Source: Berberis thunbergii (Eukaryota > Streptophyta > Magnoliopsida > Ranunculales > Berberidaceae). Taken from it: 64,000 bases of DNA. The notes under the pieces were generated by a model. It saw only the letters and a list, made by a program, of their open reading frames with translations. It was not told the origin of the DNA and ran no database searches. The DNA lies in contig QNQO01000458.1 in the NCBI GenBank assembly GCA_003290165.1, positions 558,001 to 622,000 of the forward strand, read 5' to 3'. Each line of letters starts with the position of its first letter. Position 1 is the first letter of the stretch. Positions 12,501-27,500 of this stretch are shown piece after piece. A program made the position numbers and the translations under genes.

Positions 12501-15500
12501 AAATTATAGCAAGTAAATAATGAGACATTTGCATACCTGCAAGCATGGGAGAATAGCAGGCTTACGTTGTTGCAAAAAGTGAATGCACATTAGAACATAT
12601 CTACAAGATAACAAAATGATTAGCTAACAAAAACTGAATTACAATAAACAGGTGAGATTACTAAAAGCCTAATTTCTTAAAGCATATGATAAAGATGAGA
12701 TCATATGTAACTCACGCGTAACTAGATAATGTCCCTTGATATGTTACATTGACACCTCGTGATTTGGCCCAGTGTTTCACAATGAAAGCCAATTGTCGCA
12801 ATCTAACATCTATTTGAGCATAATCACGAAGGAGCTTCGTATTTACAACAGCCAGGACATTGTTTATGCATATGTCACATGATATTCCAGTTATTGGATC
12901 CATAAGCTTCACTATAGGTACTCTAGCACGAGTCAATGCCTGTAGCCATAGAGAGAAGACAAGATAACATTCAGAAAGATCCACAAGAGAAAATGCCTGA
13001 AATGTTTTCTGGCAATTCAACTAACTCCATATGATAAAAATACTCTTAATAAAATGTGTGTGATTCGCAGACAATGTTTACCTCAATGGAAACACTAGCA
13101 ATATTGAATCAACTGTGAGTGAGGAACACTGGACTCAATTATTTGTTTTATTGATTTAAAAAAAATACATTGCTTAGATGTATACTTGATCAATACTAAA
13201 CAAAATGTTGAACAATTCACACCATGTAACCATTCAGTGACAAGGGGTACATAATTGTGCCAAAAATTAAAATAAGAACCAACTTAAGAGCTATTTCCAA
13301 GGGCAATGCTAAAATGGTAAATAATGAAATCATCAGACCCAATGAGGGACAAGTTATAACTTTAGAATTATAAATGTAAAGATAAAAGTTTGAGACCAAT
13401 AAAGAAAAACTATCAATATATACCCCAGAGACCTGGGATACAATTTTACTAGTCATTCTCATGATACCTGCATTATGTTACATGAGTATGATCGAGACAA
13501 CAATAATATCCTTGAAAAGTTAAAATTGATCTGACAATAGGAAAAGTAAATTACTCTAGAAAAATATGGTTTGATTACTATAGTGCAGGAAGACTAGGAT
13601 TACGTGGTCCTGCTCAAGAAATTATTTTGGAAGCATGATATTGCTATCAGGTAGCAAAAGATTACCATGGCCAGGCATGGTAAGCAAGTATCAGTGAGGC
13701 TTCCAAAGGACCTAAAAACAAACAAGACGTGGATGATTGACAAAGCGTTTTCACAGTAAAGGGTGAATATCTCAAAAGAATGACTTTTCTAAAGTGGAGG
13801 CAAAATCAAATATGTGGAGCAATTGGTCTCTTAACAGCAGACTGAAGAATCTTTTCCAAAGTGTCCTTTCTCTATGCCTGAATAACTGAATAAAGAAATG
13901 GTGGCACATATCAGGATCACAATTAATTAACAAGATTAGGAAGGAATCATACTTTGAGAAAAGATTGTTTTGACAGGTAAAGCTGTGAAGTGATGAAGAC
14001 TTAGGAGATTGTGCAAACACCTCTCTGAAGGAGGCTAGGGACAAATGAAAGCGGATTCCTACAAGTAATGGTTACTTCTGCTTCAAAACATTTTGCAAGA
14101 TTAGGTTGGCAAGCACTGTAAACATATAGACCGACTTCCCCAACAAGCCTGTTTTGCATGACTCATCAGGAAGTTCCATCAAAAAAATTCGGCATTCGGA
14201 CTATTCAAGGATACACCCCTACAAATCATATTTGATTATCAAAGCGGATTTCATATTTGTAGTTACTCCTGATTCGGGGCCTGGGCAGGGACAAGGGTAG
14301 GACTTCCCCCATGGCAACCTGGATACACCATATATTCAAATAAATTATTTCATAAGCCTAAACCCAAAGCTCAAAGCCTAGTTCATTTACAGGCCTCAAA
14401 CTTAACCCATTTCATTTATAGGTGATGTGGGACTAAGATACACATGAAGTTCAATACAATATATATTTAGTTTTTCTGACTAGAAAAAAAAGTCCAATCC
14501 TGCCGTAGGGCATTTAGTGGTTTTGGAATCCCATACAAACCCTACTCACCCTTCAAAAATATATATATATTGGGGATACGTGTGTGTGTATGTGGGGGGG
14601 GGGGGGGGGGGGGGGGGAGGGGGAGGAATTAGCCAAATCCGCCCCACATCATTGGCATCCCTAATAATGGGATTATGATCTTGGAACCATTGACTCACTT
14701 TGTCTTATTTACTATCTTGCTTCACAAATATTGACTTTCAACATTTTGTGAATGGAGAATACAAATTGCTAGCTGATATTATGAATCGATGGGCCAGCGG
14801 AGGGAAAGGAATACAATATTGTTTTAGAAACATCATGATCGTCCAACAGATACTTGTGGATATGAATTACAATGATTAGCCAATGACCTATAATGAAATA
14901 TAGCTTCTAAAGGTGTTAAGATCGAGTTCCTTTTGAAATTGACTTTTCTCTTGGGCTGAACAGTGGAATAGAATTTCACTCAAAGGGAAGTGAATCTTGG
15001 AAGTTTTGTTTATAGATACTTTATGGGTGTTGAGGAAGGAAAAAGGAAACTGAATTATCATTGGAATTTGTAGAGACTCCAAATCAGTACAAACATCAAA
15101 GTTTTAGTTCAGATTTAGGGAAGTGCTCGAGGTATTCTAAAGGATGTATCATTTCATTCATGCGTGTTTAGATGGACTAATCAAATGTTAAAATAATTAG
15201 TATGTTATCTTTCTTTTTGCTGGTGAGAAAGTCATTAATATACTGGTTTGTCTATAAAAAAAATATTTTGAGTATTCCTTTGCTCATTGGGATAATTTTA
15301 TTATAACAGCTTTATCCAATGTGATCTTAGCATAACCCCAAAATGATGGAAAAGGTGTATAGTATGTTGGTGGATTTTATCCCTATAACAACTCATTTTT
15401 ACCTTTTCTCCCAAAGAAAAAATAGAATACCCTTGTGGTTTTTTTGTTGTCATCCATAAAGGTTTACCCACACACAAACACCATTCCTTGCATACTTCTA

Positions 15501-18500
15501 TCATATCACTCAGGTAATGAAGTATGGGGACAGGTTATTAATTTCGCTCCGCAATATTCTTCATTTCTCTTTTACTACCCAGATATCCTTTACTTTTTTC
15601 ATTCTTCAACTTTCACTTGGCCAACATTAGGAGGAATATACACAATAAAACACACAACCCTGGGTGGGGTTGTGGAAGTCAAAAGAAAAAAGTATCAAAA
15701 GTGTATATCCGACGGGCGTGATTAGGGATACCATGTGAATCAGGAACATCGAGATCCATTAACAAGGATGCATCGCCAAGACAAACAAAAGGATTTACTT
15801 TGTTAAAAGATAAACAAAACTTTCCACCCGATCTCCAAATTCAACCTATTCCAAAGAAGTAATGCAAGGCTTTAAGAAAATAACAAAAAGACACCTCAAC
15901 GATTAGAACCAACTTAATGCCAACATTCGGTAATAAATTCAGTCCTGAGCCAGGCTCACAAGAAGTAGAATTTCTTCAGATCTATACTCACCTCTCATAT
16001 AATAGACATCTATCTTGTATGTTCTCCTCAAGCTTTTCTAGTTACTCTTAACTAGTATTGTCCTAAAGTGGCTAGTATCGCCTTAATTAACTCTCTAGCA
16101 TCTGCTTAAGCTACCTAGACTAACATTTATGTATTCATTAGGACTCCACAAATCCTAGTTTTATCACTAATCCATCTCTATATTATCTTCTATGCTAACT
16201 GTGCATAATAGCTAATACGAAGAAAAATATTTAAGATATTCCTCAAAGCCCAATTAAAATTGAAGATGACACAAAACTCCAAGAACATTTCTGTTTCAAC
16301 AAACTAACTAAACTCTATATCGACTAAACTCTCCAACCAAGGTTGTCAAAGCGTAAAATCAAATTGAAAATTGTAAAGGCAAAATGTTTGAATCGAACCG
16401 AGATTGAGATCGTGAATCATAAGTGTCGAAACGGGATTCAAAATGTAGTATAAAAATATACCCTTCCATTTTGGTGGAGAGATCTCTTGATGGTGCGTAT
16501 AAGCTTTTAGAACATATTTATGTGTAGAATCTTTTAAAACACACAAAAAAGAGTCAAAATAAAGGAAAATTTTAACACAAAATTGAGTAAAAAAAAACAA
16601 GTATTAGTTGGTTGTCCGATCCATGCTATTTTTAAAACACACAAAGTTGAGTAAAAACTTAAGTGTTGGTTGTCCGGTCCAGGCCTGGGCCTTACTCAAT
16701 ATTTAATCCCTCCTCATTTCTTTCTCTTCATCTCTCAGCCTCCATCCAGCAACACACGCACACACACAGTGACCAGCCTCTTCTTCTCTCTTAGCCTCCA
16801 TCCAGCAGCACGCACACGCACAACAGATCAGCACACGCACAGTGACTAGTCTCTTCTTTTCTTAGTCTCCATGCTTTCCCTCTCTTTGATTAGATCTGAG
16901 AGACCAAATCTGATACTCAGATCTTTCAATATCTTCTTCTTTTCTCTCCTATCCTCTTTTTTCTTCTCTTGATCCCCCTCACTTGCAACCAATTCATATT
17001 TAGTTACTATTTAGTAAAATCCCAATTTTGCAACTCAAGTCGTACGATTTATCACAAGTCACAACTCAGTTATACGAATCAACTCGTAGTGGGTACGAAT
17101 GTACGATACAAGTTGACTCGCGTGTCAAATCGCACGACTTAGGAGGTGATTTTAACAAAATTGTCTCCAACCTTCTCACTGACGAGAATTGATGGTCACT
17201 TCGATTAACTTCTTGACCACTAATTATTAGTACATAATCCATACATGGATTATTTCTAAAGTTATACTCCAGAATCCATCCTAGTCCCAACTTATTGTGG
17301 AACAATAACAAAATTTCAAATTGACTTTTGTATCAACCATTTTTAATATCATCATTGTTATCTATATATAACATACACCAATGAAAACCTTGGATATGAC
17401 AGCACTTCTCAGGTCCATATATCAAAACCAACCCATCAAATTTTCATTAAACAAACAAACCGATCAATCAACTATTTTATATAGGAAAAAATAAAAATTA
17501 ACGGTATTGGTGGTCAAGCATGGATGAACTCTTCGGAAAATCGTCGTTTCAAGAGTCGGATACGTGTCGGACACGGACTCGCGTCTGACACGCGCCCGAC
17601 ACGTATCTGACACGCGATCAACGATCAAGAAACGTTGACTGAGACTGACACGGCAAGTGTTTTTTTCCCTTTTTTCTTGGTTTTTTCTTTTTCTTATTTT
17701 TCTCTGCTAGTTTTTGTAAGTAGTTCAGAAACATTGTTCAAACAATTTTAACTGTAAATTTTCTATCTCTCTTATTAAGCTTTTCTCTTCCGGTTTCAAA
17801 AGTAAAGATTTTAAACAATTTTAAGTTTTAAGTTATTTATGTTTATATGAGTTATAAAAAAATTAATAAAAAATAAAGTTTGACCATTTTACCGTCACCA
17901 AGTCCTAATTTTTTGAAAATTGCCGAGTCGTCGTGTCGTGTCTGTGTTCGACACACGCGTCCGTGTCTGTGCATCCTTGGGTGGCAAAGGGGTAACTGAG
18001 ATTCAAATGGAGTTTTTTTATAACACAAACAAACAAAACAACATGCTGACCAAAAGAAGTAAAAAAAAGTTACATAAAACAAAGATTTTTATAGACTGTC
18101 TAGAAAATGGTAAATCAAAAACTACAAGTAGAAGACCCTGTACCAACTAAATAGAACAAAATTTTTAAGGTAAAATATTATTGAGCAATGTCATTTTTTG
18201 TTACAAAGATGGAGATCTTAAAAGCAATTATTTCCAATTAATATATAATCAAAATATAACCCAAACAACATAAGATGCGACACCCCAGGGTGATGAAGAT
18301 CATCATAATTATTGTACCAATCTCCAATGACAAAATCATTCTTGCTATTTTGTTCCTTCCACAGCATCCAACACACTGCAAAAGAGATTGTCTTCCAAAA
18401 TACCTTTTCTTAGGATACCGATGATATGGAGTTTTCAAGCTTCTTAGCCACCTCCTTAGAAACCAACATACAACTCATCCAAATTAGGGATGGGCATCCC

Positions 18501-21500
18501 ATCCTGCAATCATGTCCCGTCCCGTCCCGATTTTTCTGGGTCCTATTGGGATTGATCAATCTCATCCCAATCCCGTCCCGTCCCAATTTAGAGTGAGATG
18601 AGATCGGGATGAAAATTTTCAATTCCGCCCATCCCATCATCCAAATTAGGGGTGGGCATCCCATCCTACGATCTTGTCCCGACCTGATTTTTCTGGGTCC
18701 TATTGGGATTGATCAATCTCATCCCAATCCCGTCCCGTCCCAATCTAGAGTGAGATGGGATCGGGATGAAAATTTTCAATTCCGCCCATCCCTTCCCGAA
18801 TCAACTTTTTTAATATTTAGTATGAAATATGTAGTATAAAACTATTAAACAATTTGTTGACAACTATTTTATTTGTTGTTTTATTTATTGACATGACTAT
18901 TTTATTCTCATAAGCTTCCATGTGACTAGCCTAGTTAATGAAACTAACTCAAACTCCCTCATTTTTTTCGTCTTTCTAATTCTTGAAAACAACAATGAGT
19001 GCTTCTTCTAGTTTTTAAATGACAAACCCATTGATCATTTTCGTTAGCAATGTACAAAAAAATGAATATCTTCAATAGTGGTTCTAAAAATTGAGTAAAG
19101 GCTAATGAAATGCGAAAATAATAATCAATGACTTATATATAGTTGTTCTTATTGTTGTGTATTTGGCAAATCCAAAATTTTAAATCTTGCATGTTAATTT
19201 TCAATCCAAAATTTAGTACATGCTCATCCCGTCCCATCCCGAACCCGTTTGGGATGGGACAAGGGCGGGATGAGATCTATCCCATCCTATCCCATGCTCA
19301 CCCATAATCCAAATAATTGGAGGAAATGTAACCAGGCTTTACATACCCATTTATAATGAAGAAACTGAACCAAAAGTTACACTATGCAACCCACCGCAAT
19401 AGCCATACCTTAGCGCATTAACTCATGCTTTGTAGGAAGCTTATTCCACACAGTCGTCCACATGAGATAAAATGTCTTACTTACATACCAGCTTAGATGG
19501 AAAATGCTAATAAACACCATCAGGCAAATGGCTCATAGCTAATTTTGAAATAAATGCACCTCCTTGTCATCTTTCCCTACCCATCACACCTATTTCCCCC
19601 TACCCATCACCTACTTCCCTAAAAGACACGTCATCCATGACACCTAAAGGCCTACACTGACTAAATGAAAATCCAAATTAATTCCCCTACTATTCTAGCT
19701 TTCAGACTCACACATCATGCCTTGCTAATTCTCACACTAACCAAAAATTCTAGAAAATATATCTCTAAACGCCTCATCCCCCACCCAAAAACCTTGCCAA
19801 AACTCTATCTGCACACCTCCACCTACCTGCACCTCAATACAATTCAAGAACTCATTCTTATACCTCAATACCATGCAAGCACTTGTTCTTATAATTAGAG
19901 ATAGATCTCCCAGTACTAGCAACATAGAAAGCCACCAGAACATGATCTCCTTCCATAATACCATGTCTACATAACCACTTATACAACAAGCCTTGTTCAT
20001 TAGTTGCAGTGTCAGATCCCTAAACCACCCACTTCGTTCGGCAAACACACCAATTCCCAATTTAAAGCATGAACCCCGTTATCTTCCTCTCCAACACACA
20101 ACAAAAAATTCCTAATCAACTTCTCCATCCTGTTCGCAGCCAACACAGGAAGGTGATACAGAGGCATTTCTTAGGAACATCAACCTATCATGTTTCTATA
20201 ATAGCTTGGCATTCCAAAATCCAATAGAAAATATTTTACCAATCACCTCCACCGTGGGATCCCACCAAGCACTCAGCAGAATAAAAAATCTACAAAATAC
20301 ACTTCAAAAATTCAACCAGAGATAAATCATCATTCATTATTTATTAAGAATAAAGTATCATATACAAAATATTGTGTAGGGAATGCCAAAATCTTGATAA
20401 TAATCCTACCTCCAAAGCATTAGCTAACAATCTTCTAAGCATTGCCCCATGTTTCCAAAACCGACGTCCTCGTCAACCCACTTTATCGACACTGGCCCAG
20501 TGAGCCTTCTCTCAGCTACCAGTATTCAATAATTTAGCACTATGCCCATACATAATGCTAAATTATTTTAATCCAGCCTATAGGTCGCCCCTACCGGGAT
20601 TCGAACCTTGGATGTGGGGTTTGACTCTGATACCAATTGTTATGAACCAACCAACTCTTCCAAAAGCCCGAGCTGTCCAGGAGAGGAATGTCCATAACAA
20701 GGATCGTAACATTATTGTTATGAACCAACCAATTCTTCCAAAAGCCCGAGCTGTCCAGGAAGGGAATGTTAATAACAAGGATCGTAACATTGCCCCACAT
20801 TTCCAAAGCTGACGTCCTCGTCCTCGTCGGCCCACTCTATTGACACTGGCCTAGTGAGCATTTTCTCAGCTACCAATATTCAACAACTTAACACTATGCC
20901 CATACATAATGCTAAATTATTTTAATCCAGCCTATAGGTCGCCCCTGCCGGAATTCGAACCTTGGATGTGAGGTTTGGCTCTGATACCAATTGTTATGAA
21001 TCAACCAATTCTCCCAAAAGCCCGAGCTGTCCAGGAGGGGAAGGTCCATAACAAGGATCGTAACATATTGTTATGAATCAATCAACTCTCCCAAAAGCCC
21101 GAGCTGTCCAGGAAGGGAATGTTAATAACAAGGATCGTAACATTGCCCCACATTTCCAAAGCTGACGTCCTCGTCCTCGTCGGCCCACTCTATTGACACT
21201 GGCCTAGTGAGCATTTTCTCAGCTACCAATATTCAACAACTTAACACTATGCCCATACATAATGCTAAATTATTTTAATCCAGCCTATAGGTCGCCCCTG
21301 CCGGAATTCGAACCTTGGATGTGAGGTTTGGCTCTGATACCAATTGTTATGAATCAACCAATTCTCCCAAAAGCCCGAGCTGTCCAGGAGGGGAAGGTCC
21401 ATAACAAGGATCGTAACATATTGTTATGAATCAATCAACTCTCCCAAAAGCCCGGGCTGTTCAGGAGAAGGTCCATAACAAGGATCGTAACATTGCCCCA

Positions 21501-24500
21501 CGTTTCCAAAGTCGACGTCCTCATTGGCTCACTCTATCGACACTGACTCAGTGAGCCTTCTCTCAGCTACCAGTATTTAACAACTTAGCACTATGCCCAT
21601 ACATAATGCTAAATTATTTTAATCCAGCCTATAGGTCGCCCCTGTCGGGATTTGAACCTTGGATGTGGAGTTTGGCTCTGATACCAATTGTTATGAATCA
21701 ACCAACTCTCCCAAAAGCTCGAGCTGTCTAGGAGGGGAAGGTCCATAACAAGGATCGTAACATTGCAGCTTTTGGGAGAGTTGGTTGGTTCATAAAAAAA
21801 ACTTTATGCTTTCTAAAAAACCCTCCAAGAAGCCACCAATCAACACCCAAAATTTGACACATAGGCCTACCCACTAATCAACACAAAATCACAGTATACG
21901 TGATCATGCAACTTCTTAATGTAGATCTTGCATAATAATCCAAGTTCACCACTACTTAATCTCGACTCCACCAACTCATTTGCCACCATCAAGCCATCCA
22001 CAATTTGATTGTCAACAACAGCATCCAAACGCATCTTCAACCTCCTAGCCATCACTGTGCATACCACCCACAAGACTCTTGAATGGCTCCAGCTCCCTCC
22101 TATTACGTTTAAGGTGAAACAAGACATATTATGCCTCCAATCCAAGAAGAATGAAGTTTGCATCCCATGTTGAGCCTCCTCATTAATTAAGCCCAAGATT
22201 TCATGAAAATACCCCAAAGAAAATTTACCAGGTGGTGTCTTATCACACACACAACGCTCTATAGCTTCCTAGATTTCCTCTGAATTAAAGTCTATATAGT
22301 TTCTCCAACAGATCCAAAGTCCAATTCCAGTCTCCACTTCCCAGGTCATTGTACAGCTGCTTGAAGAATGATACAACATAATCATGAATAATACTCTGGT
22401 CATTCACAATACCTTTAGTTGTTGCCTGAATCACAATAACAATAACAATAACAATAACAATAACAATAACAATAACAATAACAATAACAAAACAATAACA
22501 ATAACAATAACAATAACAATAACAATAACAATAACAATAACAATAACAATAACAATAACAATAACAAACAACAACAACAACAACAACAACAATAATATAT
22601 ATAAATATAAATATAAATATATAAATATAAATATAATGATAATGATAATGATAATGCTCTCATCATCCACCATGAATCAATATCCAAGATAAATTAGTCA
22701 TATCTTTGCTAACGATGGAAAGCCATGAAAAGCCATGAAAGAATTTTGTGTTATTATCACCTTAAGCAATAATTTAATTCTCGACTCTCTTTTCATTTTA
22801 GGGTGTGTTTGGTTGCATGAAATTTAATTCCATGAAATCTATGGGGCAACACTTATGGTTTGGTTGAGGTCTAACACACTCATAACCAAACAAAAAAATA
22901 TTTGAAGGAACTAGAACTAAACTAGGAATCAGTTACGGTTCCTCGGATCTAGGTAGACTCGAACCGCGGCTCTGCTATAACCGACCCTGACCCGTTTTCA
23001 TGTAGTTTTTTGCGTTGTTTTTATAGTTTAGACTTTAACTCTAAAATTACTGAAGATATTAATCTATTTTACAATCGAACTAATTTAAGTTAGATTATAC
23101 ATATATGTTTAACTAAAATTTTACTTATATAAATTCAATTCGGTTCGGGTCGGAACATCGGGAAGCATGACCGATTAGGAATCTTCCTTCCATAGAGACC
23201 CATAACTGAACCGAAAATCGTTTATTCGATTCTAGACTTAAACCATTAGGGTCGAGGCAGTGCAGGTATCCATCGGTTCGAGCCAAACTGCCATGCCTAG
23301 TTATGTTGCACACGGTGTTTGCTTGCTTATTCATCCAAGTAAAATTAGCACCCCATAAAGCAAGTCTACCAATAATCACATGATATCTCTTTGAACCTTC
23401 TTCATTTCAAGCCCCCCTTCCCTTTCCTTTCCTCTACTCTAAGCAAGGAAGGAATCTCTAGAAAAGCTTATCAGATGTCCCTATACCCATCTTTACAAAC
23501 ATATAAAATGGATGACCTAAAGAATACCAAAAGAATCCAAAGAATAGATTAGAGAATTCTAATTGACTAGTTCAAACTTATAAGTATGTAATGACCATTC
23601 ATTTCATAAAAATTCCTATGTCGAACACGTATTGGATACTCCAATGCTCGGACATTCGTTGATCACTCAATCGGACACTCCATAATCAAATATCAACATT
23701 TTCACATATTTTTCAAATTTTCAATATTATGCAATTGTTACAAGCATTTATGGTAATCCTGATCTACAAGTGAAAAAATGACTACTAATATAACTTATTA
23801 TTGAAAACATATATGCTATTACAATGTACTAGGTTTTTCCTTTTTTATGTGCATTCACAGTCAACTGTTACGATTTTTTCATGTGCATTCACAGTCAACA
23901 GTTACGAATTTGTCATGCCATGTCCACTAAATAAGGTCGATTACAAGAGCAATTTCAAACCCCAATTGCAAATTTTGATTTAATTGTCAAAACACAATTG
24001 CTTATGAAGATACACTATCACAGCTCCCACGAATGAGGTCCTATTAGAGACATGAATCAATCTCTTATAGATTTTTCCTTCATGAAAAAATAAATGAATA
24101 AATAATCAAAATTTAACAGCTATGAAGGCTGAATGCGGAGTGGCATAAGCCTAACTGATAAACACTTTTGCCTAGACATTTGTTTCATTTAGTCATCATA
24201 ATTAGTGGGACCAAAAACTTCATGGAATATGCCATGACCTAGGGGTACATGCTGGAAAAGACATGATGACATGCCATCTTATCAAAATAAACATGCACAT
24301 TTCATCCGAGGACTCAATTTTGTGTTTCAAAAACTCTTGAGTCCAAGCTTTTTATACAAAATCCTTCATGTTATCAAAATCATATGGTACATAATACAAT
24401 AGAATCGAATCAAAATGATACATACAACATATCACTTTCCACTCGTGTGATAGCATATGCTACGTAATGGTTCAATCAAAATATAAAGTTTAAAAAAAAA

Positions 24501-27500
24501 AAAAAAAAAAAAAACTCAACTGAAATGTTTAAACTTTTTTTTTCTTCTACACAAACTGAATTACAGAATATCTAATGTGAAACTTTGGTTGTGAATCAAG
24601 ATGGAATAATTCAATTGAGATCGAAGGCATGGAGTTCCAGAGTGCAAGGTTTTCGATATCTAGGATCTATAATTCAAAGAATGAGGCTATTGGAGAAGAT
24701 GTAGACCATAGGATTAAAGTTGGTTGGACGAAGTGGAGAATGACGTCAGGATTATTATGTGATAGAAGGATGCTTGCAAGGTTAAAAGGGAAATGTTATA
24801 AGATAATTGTTCGACATGTCATGCTTTACAGTTTAGAATGTTGGGTTACTACGAGACAACATACGCATAAGATGGCGGTAGAATAAATATGTATGTTAAG
24901 ATGATGTGTGGTAAAACCCGTAAGAATAGAATTAGGAATGAAAGAATTAGAAGATACTTAGGTGTAACGCCCATAGAAGACAAAATTAGATAAAGGCGTT
25001 TAATGTGGTTTGGTCACGTGCGGAGGAGACCAAACACAATGCCAATAGAAAATGTCTAGATTGGCAAGGTAGTAGAGGGTGTACACAAAGGGGACGACCG
25101 TTGAAAACTAGAATGAAGGCGGTGAAGGAAAACATCATTGAGCTTGGATTAAGGGACGATATGTGGGAAGATCGCATTGATACATGTAGCCGACCCCAAA
25201 AGTATCGGGAATGAGCTTTGATGATGATAACACAAACTAAATTATTGGATCCTATAAGATGTTTTAAGCTAACACTTCATATAATTTAGATAGAATCTTC
25301 CAGGCTGGGATCTTTGAGAGAGAGACATGGAGACATTTTCACTGATTTCACGTCTCTTTAGAAATACCAAACCAATCTGAACTTGTTTTATAGCTAGGTC
25401 AGTGGTGCAAGGTAGGGTCTAGAATATAGACAGCAGACAAGCAATTAATGTGAAATATTTGTCTTCCTTAGGCTGCATGTGATTTTACCCTATTTCCACC
25501 CAAGTTGGAAAAACAATCAGTTATTGCTTAGTGGTAATGGGTTTCAAGTACTTGATTTCAAATGTTGCACTTAACATAGCTTTAAAGACACAGCCCTCTA
25601 TTTATTGATGTATTTTCTTTTACATCTTCCTAGAGACCATCAGAATAATTTTTTGGTTGGCCAAACTAATGGGAATGGTGGCTTTGAGTTGTACCAAGTC
25701 TGGAACCAAGTGGATTTATGATTGAGGAATAGGTTATTGTACACTTCAAGCAGTATCTAGAGGGACCAGAAATTTATGGAATGGAAAATATCATTTATCT
25801 AGAACAAGAGATGCTAAGCTTGGCCGCACAGCTGAAGACAAATCAATAAAACAAAGCATGATATTTACAAGTCGAGCTTCAAAATTTACCTGCACATTCT
25901 GGAGATTATCGGACTGCAAGAGATCTGCCAATTTCAGTAAAATTTCAGGCTTGGTAGTATTTTCATCCTCGATTGCAAGGCAAACATCAATGTCACTTTT
26001 AGATACTCCAAATGAGTTGGCACATGATCCATAAAGATACAACTCAGCTCTTGGCCACTCTTTGTTGACTAGTTTCTCCAGTAATTGCAACAGTTGCTTC
26101 TGCTTCGCCTTCTCTTCCTCCACAGGTACTAGAGATTCAAAAATTCTAAGGAAAGCACCATTCATTGTATCTATGTTACTGCGACATATGACAACTCTCC
26201 TAGGGTTTCTCATCCGCTGACTAGGTACAGTTACTTCTCTGAACACGTCCGATTGCAAGTCCGATCGCAAGTCCTGATAACAAAAATAGGCAAGTTAGAA
26301 GACAAGAAATAAATATTGAAAACAAAACTGAAATCAGACAACAATAAGCCTAGCATAAACCTACTTGACGAAGGGTACATATATGTTGTTACTAGTTAAA
26401 AACAAGAAGTTTGAACAAGTACCCATTTTCAAAGTCATTCATTGTTAAGAAAGATTCGTCCGAAGAATTGGTAACCCTCGTGTTGTTACTTTTAACACTC
26501 CAAATTACCTTACACGGAAGGATGGACCAATAACAGCTGAGCATTGAGAACTAACATTTTAAACCCAATGCTACAGCTACAGATAAGTGGAAATTGCTTT
26601 TCTTGTTGCAATGCTCTAGAATTTTGCCAAACATCCATTCATTCATTTAGTCATTAAATTCCAAAGAGCGTGAGAAGACCATAGGGAAGAAGGTGAGCAG
26701 ATTTGCCCGATGATACAAGTACCGGAAATATGCTTTAGTTGGTAGTTGTTCATACTATATAGGCTGGGTTCTTTGGACAACCTCAATTTTCCATTCGTAT
26801 TATTTATACAAGTTTGAAGTATACCACTGACTAGATTTTCAACTTTAATCTACATTTGCGATAGTACGGGTAAGGCAACATATTTAAATTATGATAGTAG
26901 CTTAACATTCATTAATGAACAAGATTTTTTTTTAGTGCATTCTTCTTTTTTACCCTTAACCCTCCCCACCCCATATGCCGCCAACCGGGTTCGAACCTGT
27001 GACTTGTGATTTCATCCACCACACCTCTACCAACTCAGCTCGTAAACCTTTGGCAATGAACGAGGATATACACTCAATGACTAAACGATAAAAAATGGAA
27101 CCATTAAGGTTACTTTCGCGTCCACCAAGAAGCCTCTGATAGTTTACATAGTGTGGTATCGTGATCCTTTCGTTCAATTAATGTATGTTAGTAGTTGTGA
27201 TGTTTCATATCAACTCCAAAAACTCATAAAGCTAAAAGTGAGTTGAATTAAACATATAATCCACCAAGAGTCTTGAAAGCCACTAGAATTGGTTCCTCTA
27301 TAAGAAATATATAGAAGATATCTAACTATAAGCAAATAGGATTCTCCTGATTTCAAAGAATTTCATGCGCTATAACAAAGATAAAATAATAACTTTCTAG
27401 CTTTCATGTCAACATGCTTCCACATACCCAGCCTAAGCATCCAATGGTAGCAAGGCTTCAGCATAACATCAAATGCATCCTGACTTCCTGATACATACAA

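Larger units (their letters stand above)
18175..22430 (-). pseudogene. Decayed L1-type LINE ORF2, nested by two younger elements
   Basis: Reading down the minus strand, broken frames show reverse-transcriptase sequence around 22250-21870 ([20 protein letters not shown] followed by [15 protein letters not shown]). After a TRIM array come LANRMEK-type palm/connector sequence at about 20100, [14 protein letters not shown] near 19800, zf-RVT-like sequence near 19400, and, after a h[25 protein letters not shown] at about 18410-18340. This is the normal order of a plant LINE ORF2 C-terminal half. Many stops and frameshifts make it non-functional. It lies in URT1 intron 2 in the gene's orientation; the 5' end is lost near a microsatellite. 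Confidence 0.78.

Noticed and set aside
20591..20660. tRNA gene suggested by GGTTCGAATCCC and TGGTATCAGAG on the minus strand
   Set aside because: There is no cloverleaf or aminoacyl stem. TGGTATCAGAG sits directly next to a repeated LTR, as a primer-binding site should.
22384..22692. Poly-Asn/Thr-Ile and poly-Leu/Val frames
   Set aside because: Artefacts of the CAATAA microsatellite on both strands.
23615..23690. Further member of the CAAGGATGCACAGAC MITE family
   Set aside because: Only scattered TCGGACAC-like words match; no ends or duplication found.
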